Source: an uncultured Oscillospiraceae bacterium
GTDB taxonomy: Bacteria; Bacillota; Clostridia; Oscillospirales; Oscillospiraceae
Reading direction: 5' to 3'
Assembly: GCA_900763675.1 (NCBI GenBank)
Contig: CAAFLE010000063.1
Location: forward strand, 1-28,472
DNA: 28,472 nt
Shown: positions 7,394 to 14,529 of the stretch, piece after piece
How the letters are laid out: every line of letters starts with the position of its first letter
Position numbering within the stretch: position 1 is the first letter of the stretch
The notes under the pieces: generated by a model
The model's database searches: none
What the model was told of the DNA's origin: nothing
What the model saw: the letters and a program-made list of their open reading frames with translations, nothing else
Made by a program: the position numbers and the translations under genes

Positions 7394-8232
7394 CGGCAAT
7401 GCTGGAAAAGCTCGCGCTTTATTGGGCGTACCCGTTTGTCCGCTATGCGCTTGTTGTTGGCGTGCTGATCGCGCTCTGCTCATCGCTTCTTGGTGTAACG
7501 CTGGTGCTGAAGCGGTTTTCCTTCATCGGCGACGGGCTTTCTCATGTGGCGTTCGGCGCAATGGCGATCGCCGCCGTGCTGCAAATCACCAATGAAATGC
7601 CGCTGGTGATGGCCGTTACGGTCCTCAGCGCCGTGCTGCTTCTGCGTACCGGGCAGAACACAAAGATCAAGGGCGACGCTGCGATTGCCATGATCTCGGT
7701 CGGGGCGCTGGCTGTCGGCTATCTGCTGATGAATCTGTTTTCTACCTCGTCCAATCTATCCGGCGATGTATGCAGCACGTTGTTCGGCTCGACCTCCATC
7801 CTGACGCTGTCGTCCGCCGAGGTGTGGCTGTGCGTAGGAATGTCGGCGTTGGTCGCGGCGGTTTTCGTCCTGTTTTACAATAAAATCTTCGCCGTGACCT
7901 TTGATGAGAACTTTGCCAGAGCGACCGGCACGAAAGCAGGACTTTACAATCTGCTGATCGCTGTTGTTACGGCTGTCATCATTGTGCTGGCGATGAACCT
8001 TGTCGGCTCGCTGCTGATCTCCGCACTGGTGATTTTTCCCGCGCTGTCCGCTATGCGCGTATTCAAGAGCTTCCGCGGCGTGACGATCTGCGCGGCGGTC
8101 CTTTCGTTTTTTTGCGCGTTGTTCGGCATTTTGGCGTCCATTCTCGCCGGAACGCCGGTCGGTTCGACTATCGTCGCCGTGCAGATTGTGCTGTTCTTTG
8201 TGTTTTTGCTGATCGGAGGACTGAAACGATGA
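7390..8232 (+). CDS. znuB: Zinc ABC transporter permease
   Basis: The 280-residue product is a multi-pass membrane protein with about eight hydrophobic segments and belongs to the ABC-3 permease family that forms the metal channel. The conserved GDGLSHVAFG motif (about residues 47-56) and the C-terminal segment rich in SALVIFPALSA are typical. Its ATG overlaps the znuC stop by four bases, and its own stop overlaps the start of the next lipoprotein gene in the same ATGA fashion. Together znuA, znuC and znuB make a complete importer. Confidence 0.95.
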   Translation: MTAMLEKLALYWAYPFVRYALVVGVLIALCSSLLGVTLVLKRFSFIGDGLSHVAFGAMAIAAVLQITNEMPLVMAVTVLSAVLLLRTGQNTKIKGDAAIAMISVGALAVGYLLMNLFSTSSNLSGDVCSTLFGSTSILTLSSAEVWLCVGMSALVAAVFVLFYNKIFAVTFDENFARATGTKAGLYNLLIAVVTAVIIVLAMNLVGSLLISALVIFPALSAMRVFKSFRGVTICAAVLSFFCALFGILASILAGTPVGSTIVAVQIVLFFVFLLIGGLKR

Positions 8233-8765
8233 AAAAACGGACGCTTACTATACTGCTTGCGGCGGTCCTGCTCCTCCTTTCCTCCGCCTGCGGCGCCGCT
8301 GCCGCGCCCGCATCGGAGCGCCCGGCGCTGCCGGAGGACACGCCGCTGCCGACAAGAGAGCCGACGCCTCTCCCAACGGCGGAGCCTACACCGCAGCCGC
8401 TGCCGGAGACGGAGAGCGGCGAGCTGGATCTCACGGGTATGAGCGGAACGATGCTCTATACAATGATCTATCATATGATGATGCGCCCGGAGGACTATCT
8501 TGGTAAAACAATCCGCGTAAAGGGACAGTTTTCCGCTTATGTGGATGAGAAGAGCGGGAAAAGCTATTATGCCTGCTACATTGCCGATGCCGCCGGGTGC
8601 TGCGCACAGGGCTTGGAGTTTTCTCCTGCCGAGACGCTTGCATACCCGGACGACTTTCCCGAACCGGGAACAGACATCACCGTGAGCGGCGTTTTCTCTC
8701 TGGTTGAGGAGGAAAACGGATTCCGGTATTTTATCTTGAGGAATGCGGACTTCACAACGCCGTGA
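8229..8765 (+). CDS. Lipoprotein coupled to znuB
   Basis: The 178-residue product has a basic, hydrophobic signal peptide ending in LSSAC, so lipidation at C21 is likely although the residue three before the cysteine is not the usual Leu/Val/Ile. A Pro/Thr/Glu-rich linker (about 28-60) leads to a domain of about 110 residues with YLGKTIRVKGQF and ITVSGVF strands, suggesting an OB-like beta barrel. A CC pair in AAGCCAQG may bind metal. Its start overlaps the znuB stop as ATGA, so it is made together with the transporter. It is probably an accessory of zinc uptake at the membrane surface, but the family is not one I can name. Confidence 0.85.
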   Translation: MKKRTLTILLAAVLLLLSSACGAAAAPASERPALPEDTPLPTREPTPLPTAEPTPQPLPETESGELDLTGMSGTMLYTMIYHMMMRPEDYLGKTIRVKGQFSAYVDEKSGKSYYACYIADAAGCCAQGLEFSPAETLAYPDDFPEPGTDITVSGVFSLVEEENGFRYFILRNADFTTP

Positions 8766-8780
8766 AGCCGCGCTATATAA

Positions 8781-8815
8781 GCACAAAGGCTTCCTTTATA
8801 AGGAAGCCTTTGTGC
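8781..8815. terminator. Hairpin between convergent genes
   Basis: A perfect 15-bp stem (8781-8795 with 8801-8815) and five-base loop fill the gap between the lipoprotein gene and the convergent anti-sigma gene. T-runs are short on both sides, but the position suits a shared bidirectional terminator. Confidence 0.7.
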
Positions 8816-8820
8816 AGTGT

Positions 8821-9891
8821 TCAGCCGTTTTCCCAGAGTACAAGATCGTCCAGCGCGATCTTCTGTATATCGTCAAGGTCGATGGCGCTGCCCCAGAGAC
8901 AGTGCAGCTCCACAACGCCGTCTTTGTACGGCGAGGTCATCGCGCCGCCGGTGGAGAAAAACGTTCCGTCGGAGAAGTACAGCCGCGTCTCGATGCCGAC
9001 CTTGTCCTCCAGCACCGACCAGACCGCATAGTCCGGCAGGGCGGACCCCTTCGGCGCGTGGACGGCTTCGGCGCTTTCGTAGCGCAGCTTCCATACGGCG
9101 CTGAACGGCGTCAGCTCCAAGCCGATAATTTCCATTTCCGCCCCGGACGCCGCGTCGCGGTAAACCGCCGGACCAAAATCGAAATACCGGGTCTGCTCCG
9201 CCACCGGCGTGAACGAAACCGGACCGAACGTCTGCAATTCGGTGTCTTTCTCGGACATATGCACGAGGAGCGGGTAGGTATCCGTGCCGAGCGCCGACGC
9301 CGCCTTTTCGAGGAACATATCCTCGATCATGCAGTCGAGCGTCAGCGTCTGCGTCTCTTTGTCGTAAGCGTATTGCAGCACGGCGTCGCGGATCGCGTCC
9401 TGCCCGTGCAGCGTGATGCCCGACGGGAGCTTCGGTGCGGCAAAGCCGCCAATGTCCGTGCCGTCGATGCTCCAGGAGAAGCTGATTGTTCCCGGGTATC
9501 CGGCAACGGCTTCCTCGCTCACGGGGGAGACGTTCACATAGACGCGTTGTAAATCTCCGGCGTTTACCGCGGAGAGCAGGACAAGCTCGGCGCTTTTCGC
9601 CGTCTCCGGGACGGGGTATTCGGTGTAGGCGGTCACACGGTTTTCCTCAATTTTCAGATCGTCTTTGATCTCCTGCTGGCGGGCGTTATGGACGCTCCAT
9701 GCCGCGTATGCCGTGATGCCCAAAGCGAGAACAAGCGCGGCGGCGAGAGCGGCGGATATGAGCCGTTTCTTCTTCATGGCGATGATCCTTCCCGGGCGTT
9801 CCTGTATGCCGCCGGGAGAATAGGATGCAGCTTCCGTGATAAACCGTTCGTCCAGACCGTTCAGCGCCGCGGAGATCGTTTCCCGCTTCAT
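8821..9891 (-). CDS. Membrane anti-sigma factor-like protein
   Basis: The 356-residue product has a short cytoplasmic N-terminus (about 1-40, MKRETISAALNGLDERF...), then a basic stretch and one transmembrane segment (about 43-64). The rest is an extracellular domain of about 290 residues rich in beta strands. This layout is typical of anti-sigma factors that hold an ECF sigma at the membrane, and extracellular regions like this are seen in clostridial DUF4179-type proteins (a recalled resemblance, not searched). The start is ATG at 9891, overlapping the sigma stop as ATGA. The frame is open upstream, but that part is antiparallel shadow of the sigma gene. The signal sensed outside is unknown. 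Confidence 0.8.
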   Translation of the reverse strand: MKRETISAALNGLDERFITEAASYSPGGIQERPGRIIAMKKKRLISAALAAALVLALGITAYAAWSVHNARQQEIKDDLKIEENRVTAYTEYPVPETAKSAELVLLSAVNAGDLQRVYVNVSPVSEEAVAGYPGTISFSWSIDGTDIGGFAAPKLPSGITLHGQDAIRDAVLQYAYDKETQTLTLDCMIEDMFLEKAASALGTDTYPLLVHMSEKDTELQTFGPVSFTPVAEQTRYFDFGPAVYRDAASGAEMEIIGLELTPFSAVWKLRYESAEAVHAPKGSALPDYAVWSVLEDKVGIETRLYFSDGTFFSTGGAMTSPYKDGVVELHCLWGSAIDLDDIQKIALDDLVLWENG

Positions 9892-10445
9892 ACAAGCAAT
9901 CCCTCCTTTGTAAGGTAGTGTCTGAGCTTTTCCCGAAGGCGGTACAGACGGACGCCCACGCTGTTCGGCGTGGAGCCGATAGCTTTGGCAATGTCCGGAA
10001 GCGGATCGGAATACCAGTACCGGCGCACGAACAGAAACCGGTCGGTATAGCTCAGCGTCGAGAGAAAGGCGTTGATCGCCCCGGCAAGCTCCCGGGCGTC
10101 GTACTCCGCCTCCACGCTGCCGCCGTCCGATAGGCATTCCTCCAGCTCGTCGAGCGCGGCGTCATAGCGGCTGCCGCGCTTTTTCGCCGTGTTGGCATGG
10201 TATTTCGCCGTGGCAAGATTGCGGGCGATCTTGCACACGAACGTCCGCAGCGGCGAGGGATTCTGCGGCGGAACGGTGTTCCAGACACCGAGATAGGTGT
10301 CGTTCACGCACTCCTCCGCGTCCTGCTCGCTGCCGAGAATGCTCCGCGCCACGGCTGCCGCGGCGCTGCCGTGCTTTTCCGCGAGCGCGGCGATCGCCTG
10401 TTCCGAGCGCTCATAGAACAGACGCACGATCGCTTCATCGGTCAT
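9888..10445 (-). CDS. ECF-type RNA polymerase sigma factor
   Basis: The 185-residue protein has the two sigma-70 regions of an extracytoplasmic-function sigma factor. Region 2 spans about residues 10-80 (SEQDAEECVNDTYLGVWNTVPP, then TFVCKIARNLATAKY). Region 4 spans about 122-178, with the helix-turn-helix LPDIAKAIGSTPNSVGVRLYRLREKL. A GTG at 10454 is also in frame, but the ribosome site GGAAGGA touches it and is well spaced for the ATG at 10445, so that start is used. It is coupled by ATGA to the membrane anti-sigma gene, the usual organisation, and probably controls its own promoter. Confidence 0.9.
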   Translation of the reverse strand: MTDEAIVRLFYERSEQAIAALAEKHGSAAAAVARSILGSEQDAEECVNDTYLGVWNTVPPQNPSPLRTFVCKIARNLATAKYHANTAKKRGSRYDAALDELEECLSDGGSVEAEYDARELAGAINAFLSTLSYTDRFLFVRRYWYSDPLPDIAKAIGSTPNSVGVRLYRLREKLRHYLTKEGLLV

Positions 10446-10474
10446 TGCTGTCACTTCCTTCCGCCTTCACCCAT

Positions 10475-10505
10475 ATACTATGGATTTCGCGCCGGTTCTT
10501 AACAA
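10475..10505 (-). promoter_or_regulatory. Candidate promoter of the sigma/anti-sigma pair
   Basis: Minus strand TTGTTA (10500-10505), 19-base spacer, TAGTAT (10475-10480). A GAACC (10494-10498) in the same stretch resembles the GAAC core of many ECF -35 elements, so autoregulation is possible. Neither reading is strong. Confidence 0.3.
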
Positions 10506-10531
10506 AAAAGGAAAAACTTTTCCGGATATGC

Positions 10532-10560
10532 AAAATGCGCTCCAATTTGGAGCGCATTTT
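10532..10560 (-). terminator. Terminator of the nusA-infB operon
   Basis: A 12-bp stem (10532-10543 with 10549-10560) with the A/T end outermost begins ten bases past the stop codon of the last operon gene. On the minus strand the stem itself ends in TTTT. It separates the operon from the sigma gene. Confidence 0.75.
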
Positions 10561-10569
10561 CTCTTGCGG

Positions 10570-11445
10570 TTAAAGCGTGCAGGCGTAAACGAACGCCACG
10601 AGCGTCAGCAGCACGCCGGAGACGATCGACCCCGACCAGAGAAGATAGCGGAGGTCGGCGCCCTCGAGCGGCTTGCGCTTCGGCTTTTCCGGAGCGGCGG
10701 GAGAGCGCGGCACGCCGGCATACGGTGGAGCGGGATAGCCCTCCGGAGCGGGAACGGCACCGCCGTAAAAGGCGGCGTCGTATTCGACCGCAGGGGATTC
10801 CGGCGCGGCATATTCCGGCGGCGGGGCATACCCGGCTTCCGGCGCGGGGGCGTAGCCCTGCGGCGGGTAGGGCGGATAGGGCTGCTGCGGCGCATAGTAC
10901 CCGTTCGGGGGATAGGGCGCAGCATAGCGCGGATCATACGCCGGAGCGGCGTAGGGGTCATAGTACGGCGGCGCGTAGACAGGCGCGGGAGGGGCATAAC
11001 CCTGCGGTGGGTACGCGGCGGGGGCGTAAGGCTCATACCCGGCGGGGGGATAGGGCGAATAGCCGCCGTAGGGAGCGTAGCCCTGCGGCGCATACGCTGC
11101 GGCGCTGCGGCGCTCGAACGGCATATCGCCGGTCACGGTTTCGTATACCGGCACGTCCCGCTTCGGCTTGGGCGGCGCGGTGAACGGGTTTTCCCATTCC
11201 GGCTGCGCCATCGCCTCGGGGGCGTATGTACGGCTCACGTCCTCTCGCTCTTGGCGCTGCGCGGGGCGCGTAAAGCGCTGGCGGAGGTTTTCCACGACCT
11301 CCGCGGCGGAGGGACGCGGCTTGGGCGGCGTGAACTCCTGCTTCCGGAGCGCCTCCATCATCTCCGCTTCCGAGCCGAAGGCGCGGGACGGGTCGGCGGA
11401 CGGCTGCGCGGCGGAGAGCTTTTTCTTTATATCGGCAAAGTTCAT
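10570..11445 (-). CDS. Pro/Tyr-rich tail-anchored protein
   Basis: The 291-residue product has three parts. An N-terminal charged helical region (1-75) contains MNFADIKKKLSAAQ and a helix around residues 45-62 (SAAEVVENLRQRF). A long disordered region (about 110-250) is made of Pro, Tyr, Ala and Gly with PQGYAP-like units repeated irregularly. One C-terminal transmembrane segment (about 266-289) ends the chain with only a few residues outside. There is no signal peptide, so it is a tail-anchored protein facing the cytoplasm. Its start overlaps the ribF stop as ATGA, with GGAGG seven bases upstream, so it is translated with the operon. I know of no assigned function. Low-complexity Tyr/Pro regions suggest a flexible or phase-separating scaffold, which is inference. 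Confidence 0.85.
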   Translation of the reverse strand: MNFADIKKKLSAAQPSADPSRAFGSEAEMMEALRKQEFTPPKPRPSAAEVVENLRQRFTRPAQRQEREDVSRTYAPEAMAQPEWENPFTAPPKPKRDVPVYETVTGDMPFERRSAAAYAPQGYAPYGGYSPYPPAGYEPYAPAAYPPQGYAPPAPVYAPPYYDPYAAPAYDPRYAAPYPPNGYYAPQQPYPPYPPQGYAPAPEAGYAPPPEYAAPESPAVEYDAAFYGGAVPAPEGYPAPPYAGVPRSPAAPEKPKRKPLEGADLRYLLWSGSIVSGVLLTLVAFVYACTL

Positions 11446-12341
11446 CGGCGTTCCTCCACGATCTGCCGCGCCCGTTCGCCGTCGCGGGCGATCTGTGCGC
11501 CCAGCTCGTCGAGATCGGCAAACCGCCGCTCCGGACGCAGGTAGTCAAAAAACTCCAGCGCCAGCGTGCGGCCGTAAAGATTCCCGTCAAAGTTCAGAAG
11601 ATGGCTTTCCACGGTGACGGTCGGCGCATCGCTCACGGTGGGGCGGACGCCGATGTTCGTCACGGCGGCAAACTCGCCCTCCGGGAGAATGGCGCGGGCG
11701 GCGTAAACGCCGTGCGGCGGGATGAGAACGCCGGGGGCAAACTGCATATTGACCGTAGGTGCGCCGAGATGGCGGCCCAGCCGGTGACCGTGGCGGACAA
11801 CGTCCGAGAGGAAATGCGGATGCCCCATGAAATACTCGGCGCGGAGCATATCGCCCTCGCGCAGAAGCTTCCGGATGTAAGTGGAGCTTACGGTGATGCC
11901 GTCCAGCTCGACCTTATCAACCACGTCGCACGTGAGACCATGCGCCGCGCAGTATTCGCGCAGCCGTTCGGTGTTTCCCTCGCCGCGCCAGCCGAAGCGG
12001 AAATCGTATCCAACGATAAACCCGGCGACACCGAGATCGGACTGGATGCTGCGCAGAAACTCCTCCCACGGCATATGCATCGTCTCCTCCGTGAAGCGGA
12101 AAAACTCCACGCGGTCGATGCCGAACAGCCGCCGGATGAGACAGGCGCGGTCCGGAGCGCTGTTGATGAGCGGCACGGGCGTCCCCTGCACAAGCGTGTC
12201 GGGGTGCGTGTCAAAGGTCATAACGGCGCTCTCGACGCCGAGCGCCGCGGCACGCTCGATCGTGCGGTTCAAAAGCGCGGCATGACCGCGGTGAACGCCG
12301 TCAAAAAAGCCGAGCGCCAGAACGCATTTTCTCTCTGCCAT
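11442..12341 (-). CDS. ribF: Bifunctional riboflavin kinase/FAD synthetase
   Basis: The 299-residue enzyme phosphorylates riboflavin to FMN and adenylylates FMN to FAD. The N-terminal nucleotidyltransferase domain (about 1-165) shows ALGFFDGVHRGHAALL (9-24), TFDTHPD (42-48), GYDFRFG (111-117) and SSTYIRKLL. The C-terminal kinase domain (about 180-299) shows GRHLGAPTVNM, GVYAARA and the ESHLLNF strand. The usual PTAN sequence is PTVN here, a mild change. It begins six bases after the truB stop, the standard place for this gene in nusA-type operons. Confidence 0.94.
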   Translation of the reverse strand: MAERKCVLALGFFDGVHRGHAALLNRTIERAAALGVESAVMTFDTHPDTLVQGTPVPLINSAPDRACLIRRLFGIDRVEFFRFTEETMHMPWEEFLRSIQSDLGVAGFIVGYDFRFGWRGEGNTERLREYCAAHGLTCDVVDKVELDGITVSSTYIRKLLREGDMLRAEYFMGHPHFLSDVVRHGHRLGRHLGAPTVNMQFAPGVLIPPHGVYAARAILPEGEFAAVTNIGVRPTVSDAPTVTVESHLLNFDGNLYGRTLALEFFDYLRPERRFADLDELGAQIARDGERARQIVEERR

Positions 12342-12347
12342 GAATGA

Positions 12348-13208
12348 TCAAACCTCGAAAAAACTTTTTACCGTAACGGCTTCGCCGTCCGTCACGCGCC
12401 CGATGGCGAGAAACTCGCCGGTCTCGGAATAAAAGCGCGTGTCGCCGTTCGGCGCGTCCGTCCGGAACGGATTCCCGCAGCGGCAGCGCTTCTCCTGCGC
12501 GGCGGTGAGCGTCAGCGCCGCGGCGTCGGAAAAGAGCGTGTCGGTGGGGAGCAGCGTGCCGCGGTCGGCACGCGAAAGCTCGGCAATGCGCCGGGCGTTC
12601 TCAACGGAGAAGCTGCCCGAGCGGGTGCGCCGCAGCGCCGCCATGCATCCGCCGCAGCCGAGATGCTCGCCGAGATCGTGGCAGAGCGTGCGGATGTACG
12701 TACCCTTCGAGCAGCGGATGCGCAGCATATGGTCCGCGCCGCACCGCTCCAGATAGTCAATGGAGTACACCGTGACGGGGCGCGGCGTGCGCTCCACCTC
12801 GCCGCCGCGGCGGGCGATGTCATAGAGCTTCTGCCCGTGAATTTTGATGGCGCTGTACATCGGCGGGAGCTGGGAAAGCTCGCCGGTAAAGCGCGGCAGC
12901 GCCGCACGGACGTCCTCTTCCAACGGTAAGACGTCCGAAGAGCGCAGAAGGTTGCCTGTAATATCCTGGGTATCGGTCACGATGCCGGGGCGGAACGCGG
13001 CGATATACTCCTTTGTCTCCGCCTCGGCGAACGAGGCGGCGCGGGTGGCGCGTCCGACAAGCACAACAAGAAGCCCCGTAGCCAGCGGGTCGAGCGTACC
13101 GGCATGACCGATGCGCCGCTCGCCCAGAATGCCCCGGAGCTTGGAAACGCAGTCCTGGCTTGTCCAGCCCTCGTCCTTGTCGAGCAGAAGAATCCCGCTT
13201 ATGCCCAT
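12348..13208 (-). CDS. truB: tRNA pseudouridine-55 synthase
   Basis: The 286-residue enzyme converts uridine 55 in the T-loop of tRNAs to pseudouridine. The catalytic aspartate is D40 in GHAGTLDPLATG. Other family segments are KEYIAAFRPG, PPMYSAIKIHGQKLYDIARRG and the RCSKGTYIRTLCHDLG substrate-binding strand. The C-terminal 60 or so residues may form the small domain seen in Gram-positive TruB. Its start overlaps the end of nrnA by ten bases and a GGAGG lies just upstream, so the genes are coupled. Length is normal. Confidence 0.95.
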   Translation of the reverse strand: MGISGILLLDKDEGWTSQDCVSKLRGILGERRIGHAGTLDPLATGLLVVLVGRATRAASFAEAETKEYIAAFRPGIVTDTQDITGNLLRSSDVLPLEEDVRAALPRFTGELSQLPPMYSAIKIHGQKLYDIARRGGEVERTPRPVTVYSIDYLERCGADHMLRIRCSKGTYIRTLCHDLGEHLGCGGCMAALRRTRSGSFSVENARRIAELSRADRGTLLPTDTLFSDAAALTLTAAQEKRCRCGNPFRTDAPNGDTRFYSETGEFLAIGRVTDGEAVTVKSFFEV

Positions 13209-14140
13209 GCTTCCTCCACGGCGCGGCGCACGGCGTCTGCCGTTTCGTCCGGCGGAAGATCCAGCTCGCAGCCGGACGCCATTTTATGTCCGCCGCCGCC
13301 GAAAAGGGCGCAGACCTGCGAGGCGTCCACGCCGCCGTCGGTACGCAGAGAGACCTTGCAGCACGGCGGGTCGGCGGAAAGCTCGCGCACCGTCATGGAA
13401 ACGCGGTTGCCCCGCACCTGCCCGGCGAGGGAGGCAAGATCGCTGCAATCGTCCTCGGTCACGCCGGAGCGGCGCAGCATATCGAGCGTGATGACCGCAA
13501 CGTTGATCGCATGGTCGCGGTACGAGCGGAGCGAAGAGAACACCATACCCTCCAGCGCAAGCCGTTCGGGGGTTTTGGTGCGGAACAGCAGCTTGTTGAG
13601 CCGCGGCAGCTCCGCTCCGGCGTCAAAAAGACGCGCCGCGGCGCGGAACGTGTCGCTGTTGGTGTTGGCATAGCAGAAGCAGCCTGTGTCGGTGGAAACG
13701 GCGATATAGAGAAGGTCCGCTTCCTCCTTGTCCGGCGTGCCGAGCAGAAGCTCGATGAGCGCGAGGACAAGCTCGCCGCAGGCGGCGCTGTGCGTCCAGA
13801 CGACGGAATGCTCCGGCTGCTCGCCGCGTACAACATGGTGGTCAAGCTTGAGATCAATTTCTCCCGTGAAGCCGTGGGCAAGGAGCTTCCGCTCCGCCAC
13901 GTCCACGCTCACGCACACGTCCGGGACAAACCCCTCCGGCGCGAAGTACGGCGCGACGAACGGGAGAAAGGTCTCCGTCGTTTCCTCATTTTTATAAAGA
14001 TGCGCCGTTTTTCCCAAACGGCGCAGTGCGCGGCACAGCGCAGAGGCACTGCCGAGCGTATCCCCGTCCGGCCTCTGATGCGTCACCAATAAATAATTGT
14101 CGTGCGCCCGAAGATAAGCGGCGCATTCCAAAAGCTCCAT
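13199..14140 (-). CDS. nrnA: DHH-family nanoRNase / pAp phosphatase
   Basis: The 313-residue protein belongs to the DHH-DHHA1 phosphoesterases that degrade short RNAs and dephosphorylate 3'-phosphoadenosine 5'-phosphate. Metal-binding motifs are HQRPDGD (21-27), D80, the DHH triad at 100-102 and DTGCFCY (151-157). The DHHA1 domain has GGGGHKMASG (281-290), which binds substrate. It lies between rbfA and truB, three bases after the rbfA stop, as in many Firmicutes. All expected residues are present. Confidence 0.93.
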   Translation of the reverse strand: MELLECAAYLRAHDNYLLVTHQRPDGDTLGSASALCRALRRLGKTAHLYKNEETTETFLPFVAPYFAPEGFVPDVCVSVDVAERKLLAHGFTGEIDLKLDHHVVRGEQPEHSVVWTHSAACGELVLALIELLLGTPDKEEADLLYIAVSTDTGCFCYANTNSDTFRAAARLFDAGAELPRLNKLLFRTKTPERLALEGMVFSSLRSYRDHAINVAVITLDMLRRSGVTEDDCSDLASLAGQVRGNRVSMTVRELSADPPCCKVSLRTDGGVDASQVCALFGGGGHKMASGCELDLPPDETADAVRRAVEEAWA

Positions 14141-14143
14141 GAA

Positions 14144-14515
14144 TTACTCTTTCTTGTCGGCGCCGGACGGCGTGTTGTCCAGATGCCGGATGATGTCGTT
14201 GATATGGGCGCCGTGTTCGATGGAGTGGTCCAGCTCAAAGATCAGCTCCGGCGTGTACCGAAGCGACAGCGCCTCGCCCAGCTCGTGCCGCAGCCAGCCG
14301 CCGCACGATTTGAGACCCTTTTTCAACTCCTTCTCGTTCACGTTGCCAAGTACGCTCAGATACACCGTGCAGTAGCGCAGATCGCCCGTCGTCTCGGTGC
14401 GGACGATGCTCAGAAGATCGCCCTGCTGCACGCGGGGGTCCTTCACCTCGCGCAGAAGCGAGGCGAGCGCCCGCTGGATGTCGTCGTTGATGCGCTGGAT
14501 GTGGTTGGATGGCAT
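14144..14515 (-). CDS. rbfA: Ribosome-binding factor A
   Basis: The 123-residue KH-type RNA-binding protein helps 16S rRNA 5'-end maturation in the 30S subunit and cold adaptation. Recognised by its N-terminal helix (RINDDIQRALASLLREVKDPR), the strand with YCTVYLSVLG, and the LRHELGEALSLRYTPELIFELD stretch. The start follows a GGGAGG site, and the infB stop is 14 bases upstream. The last dozen residues are a charged tail. Confidence 0.93.
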   Translation of the reverse strand: MPSNHIQRINDDIQRALASLLREVKDPRVQQGDLLSIVRTETTGDLRYCTVYLSVLGNVNEKELKKGLKSCGGWLRHELGEALSLRYTPELIFELDHSIEHGAHINDIIRHLDNTPSGADKKE

Positions 14516-14529
14516 GGTTTACCCTCCCT

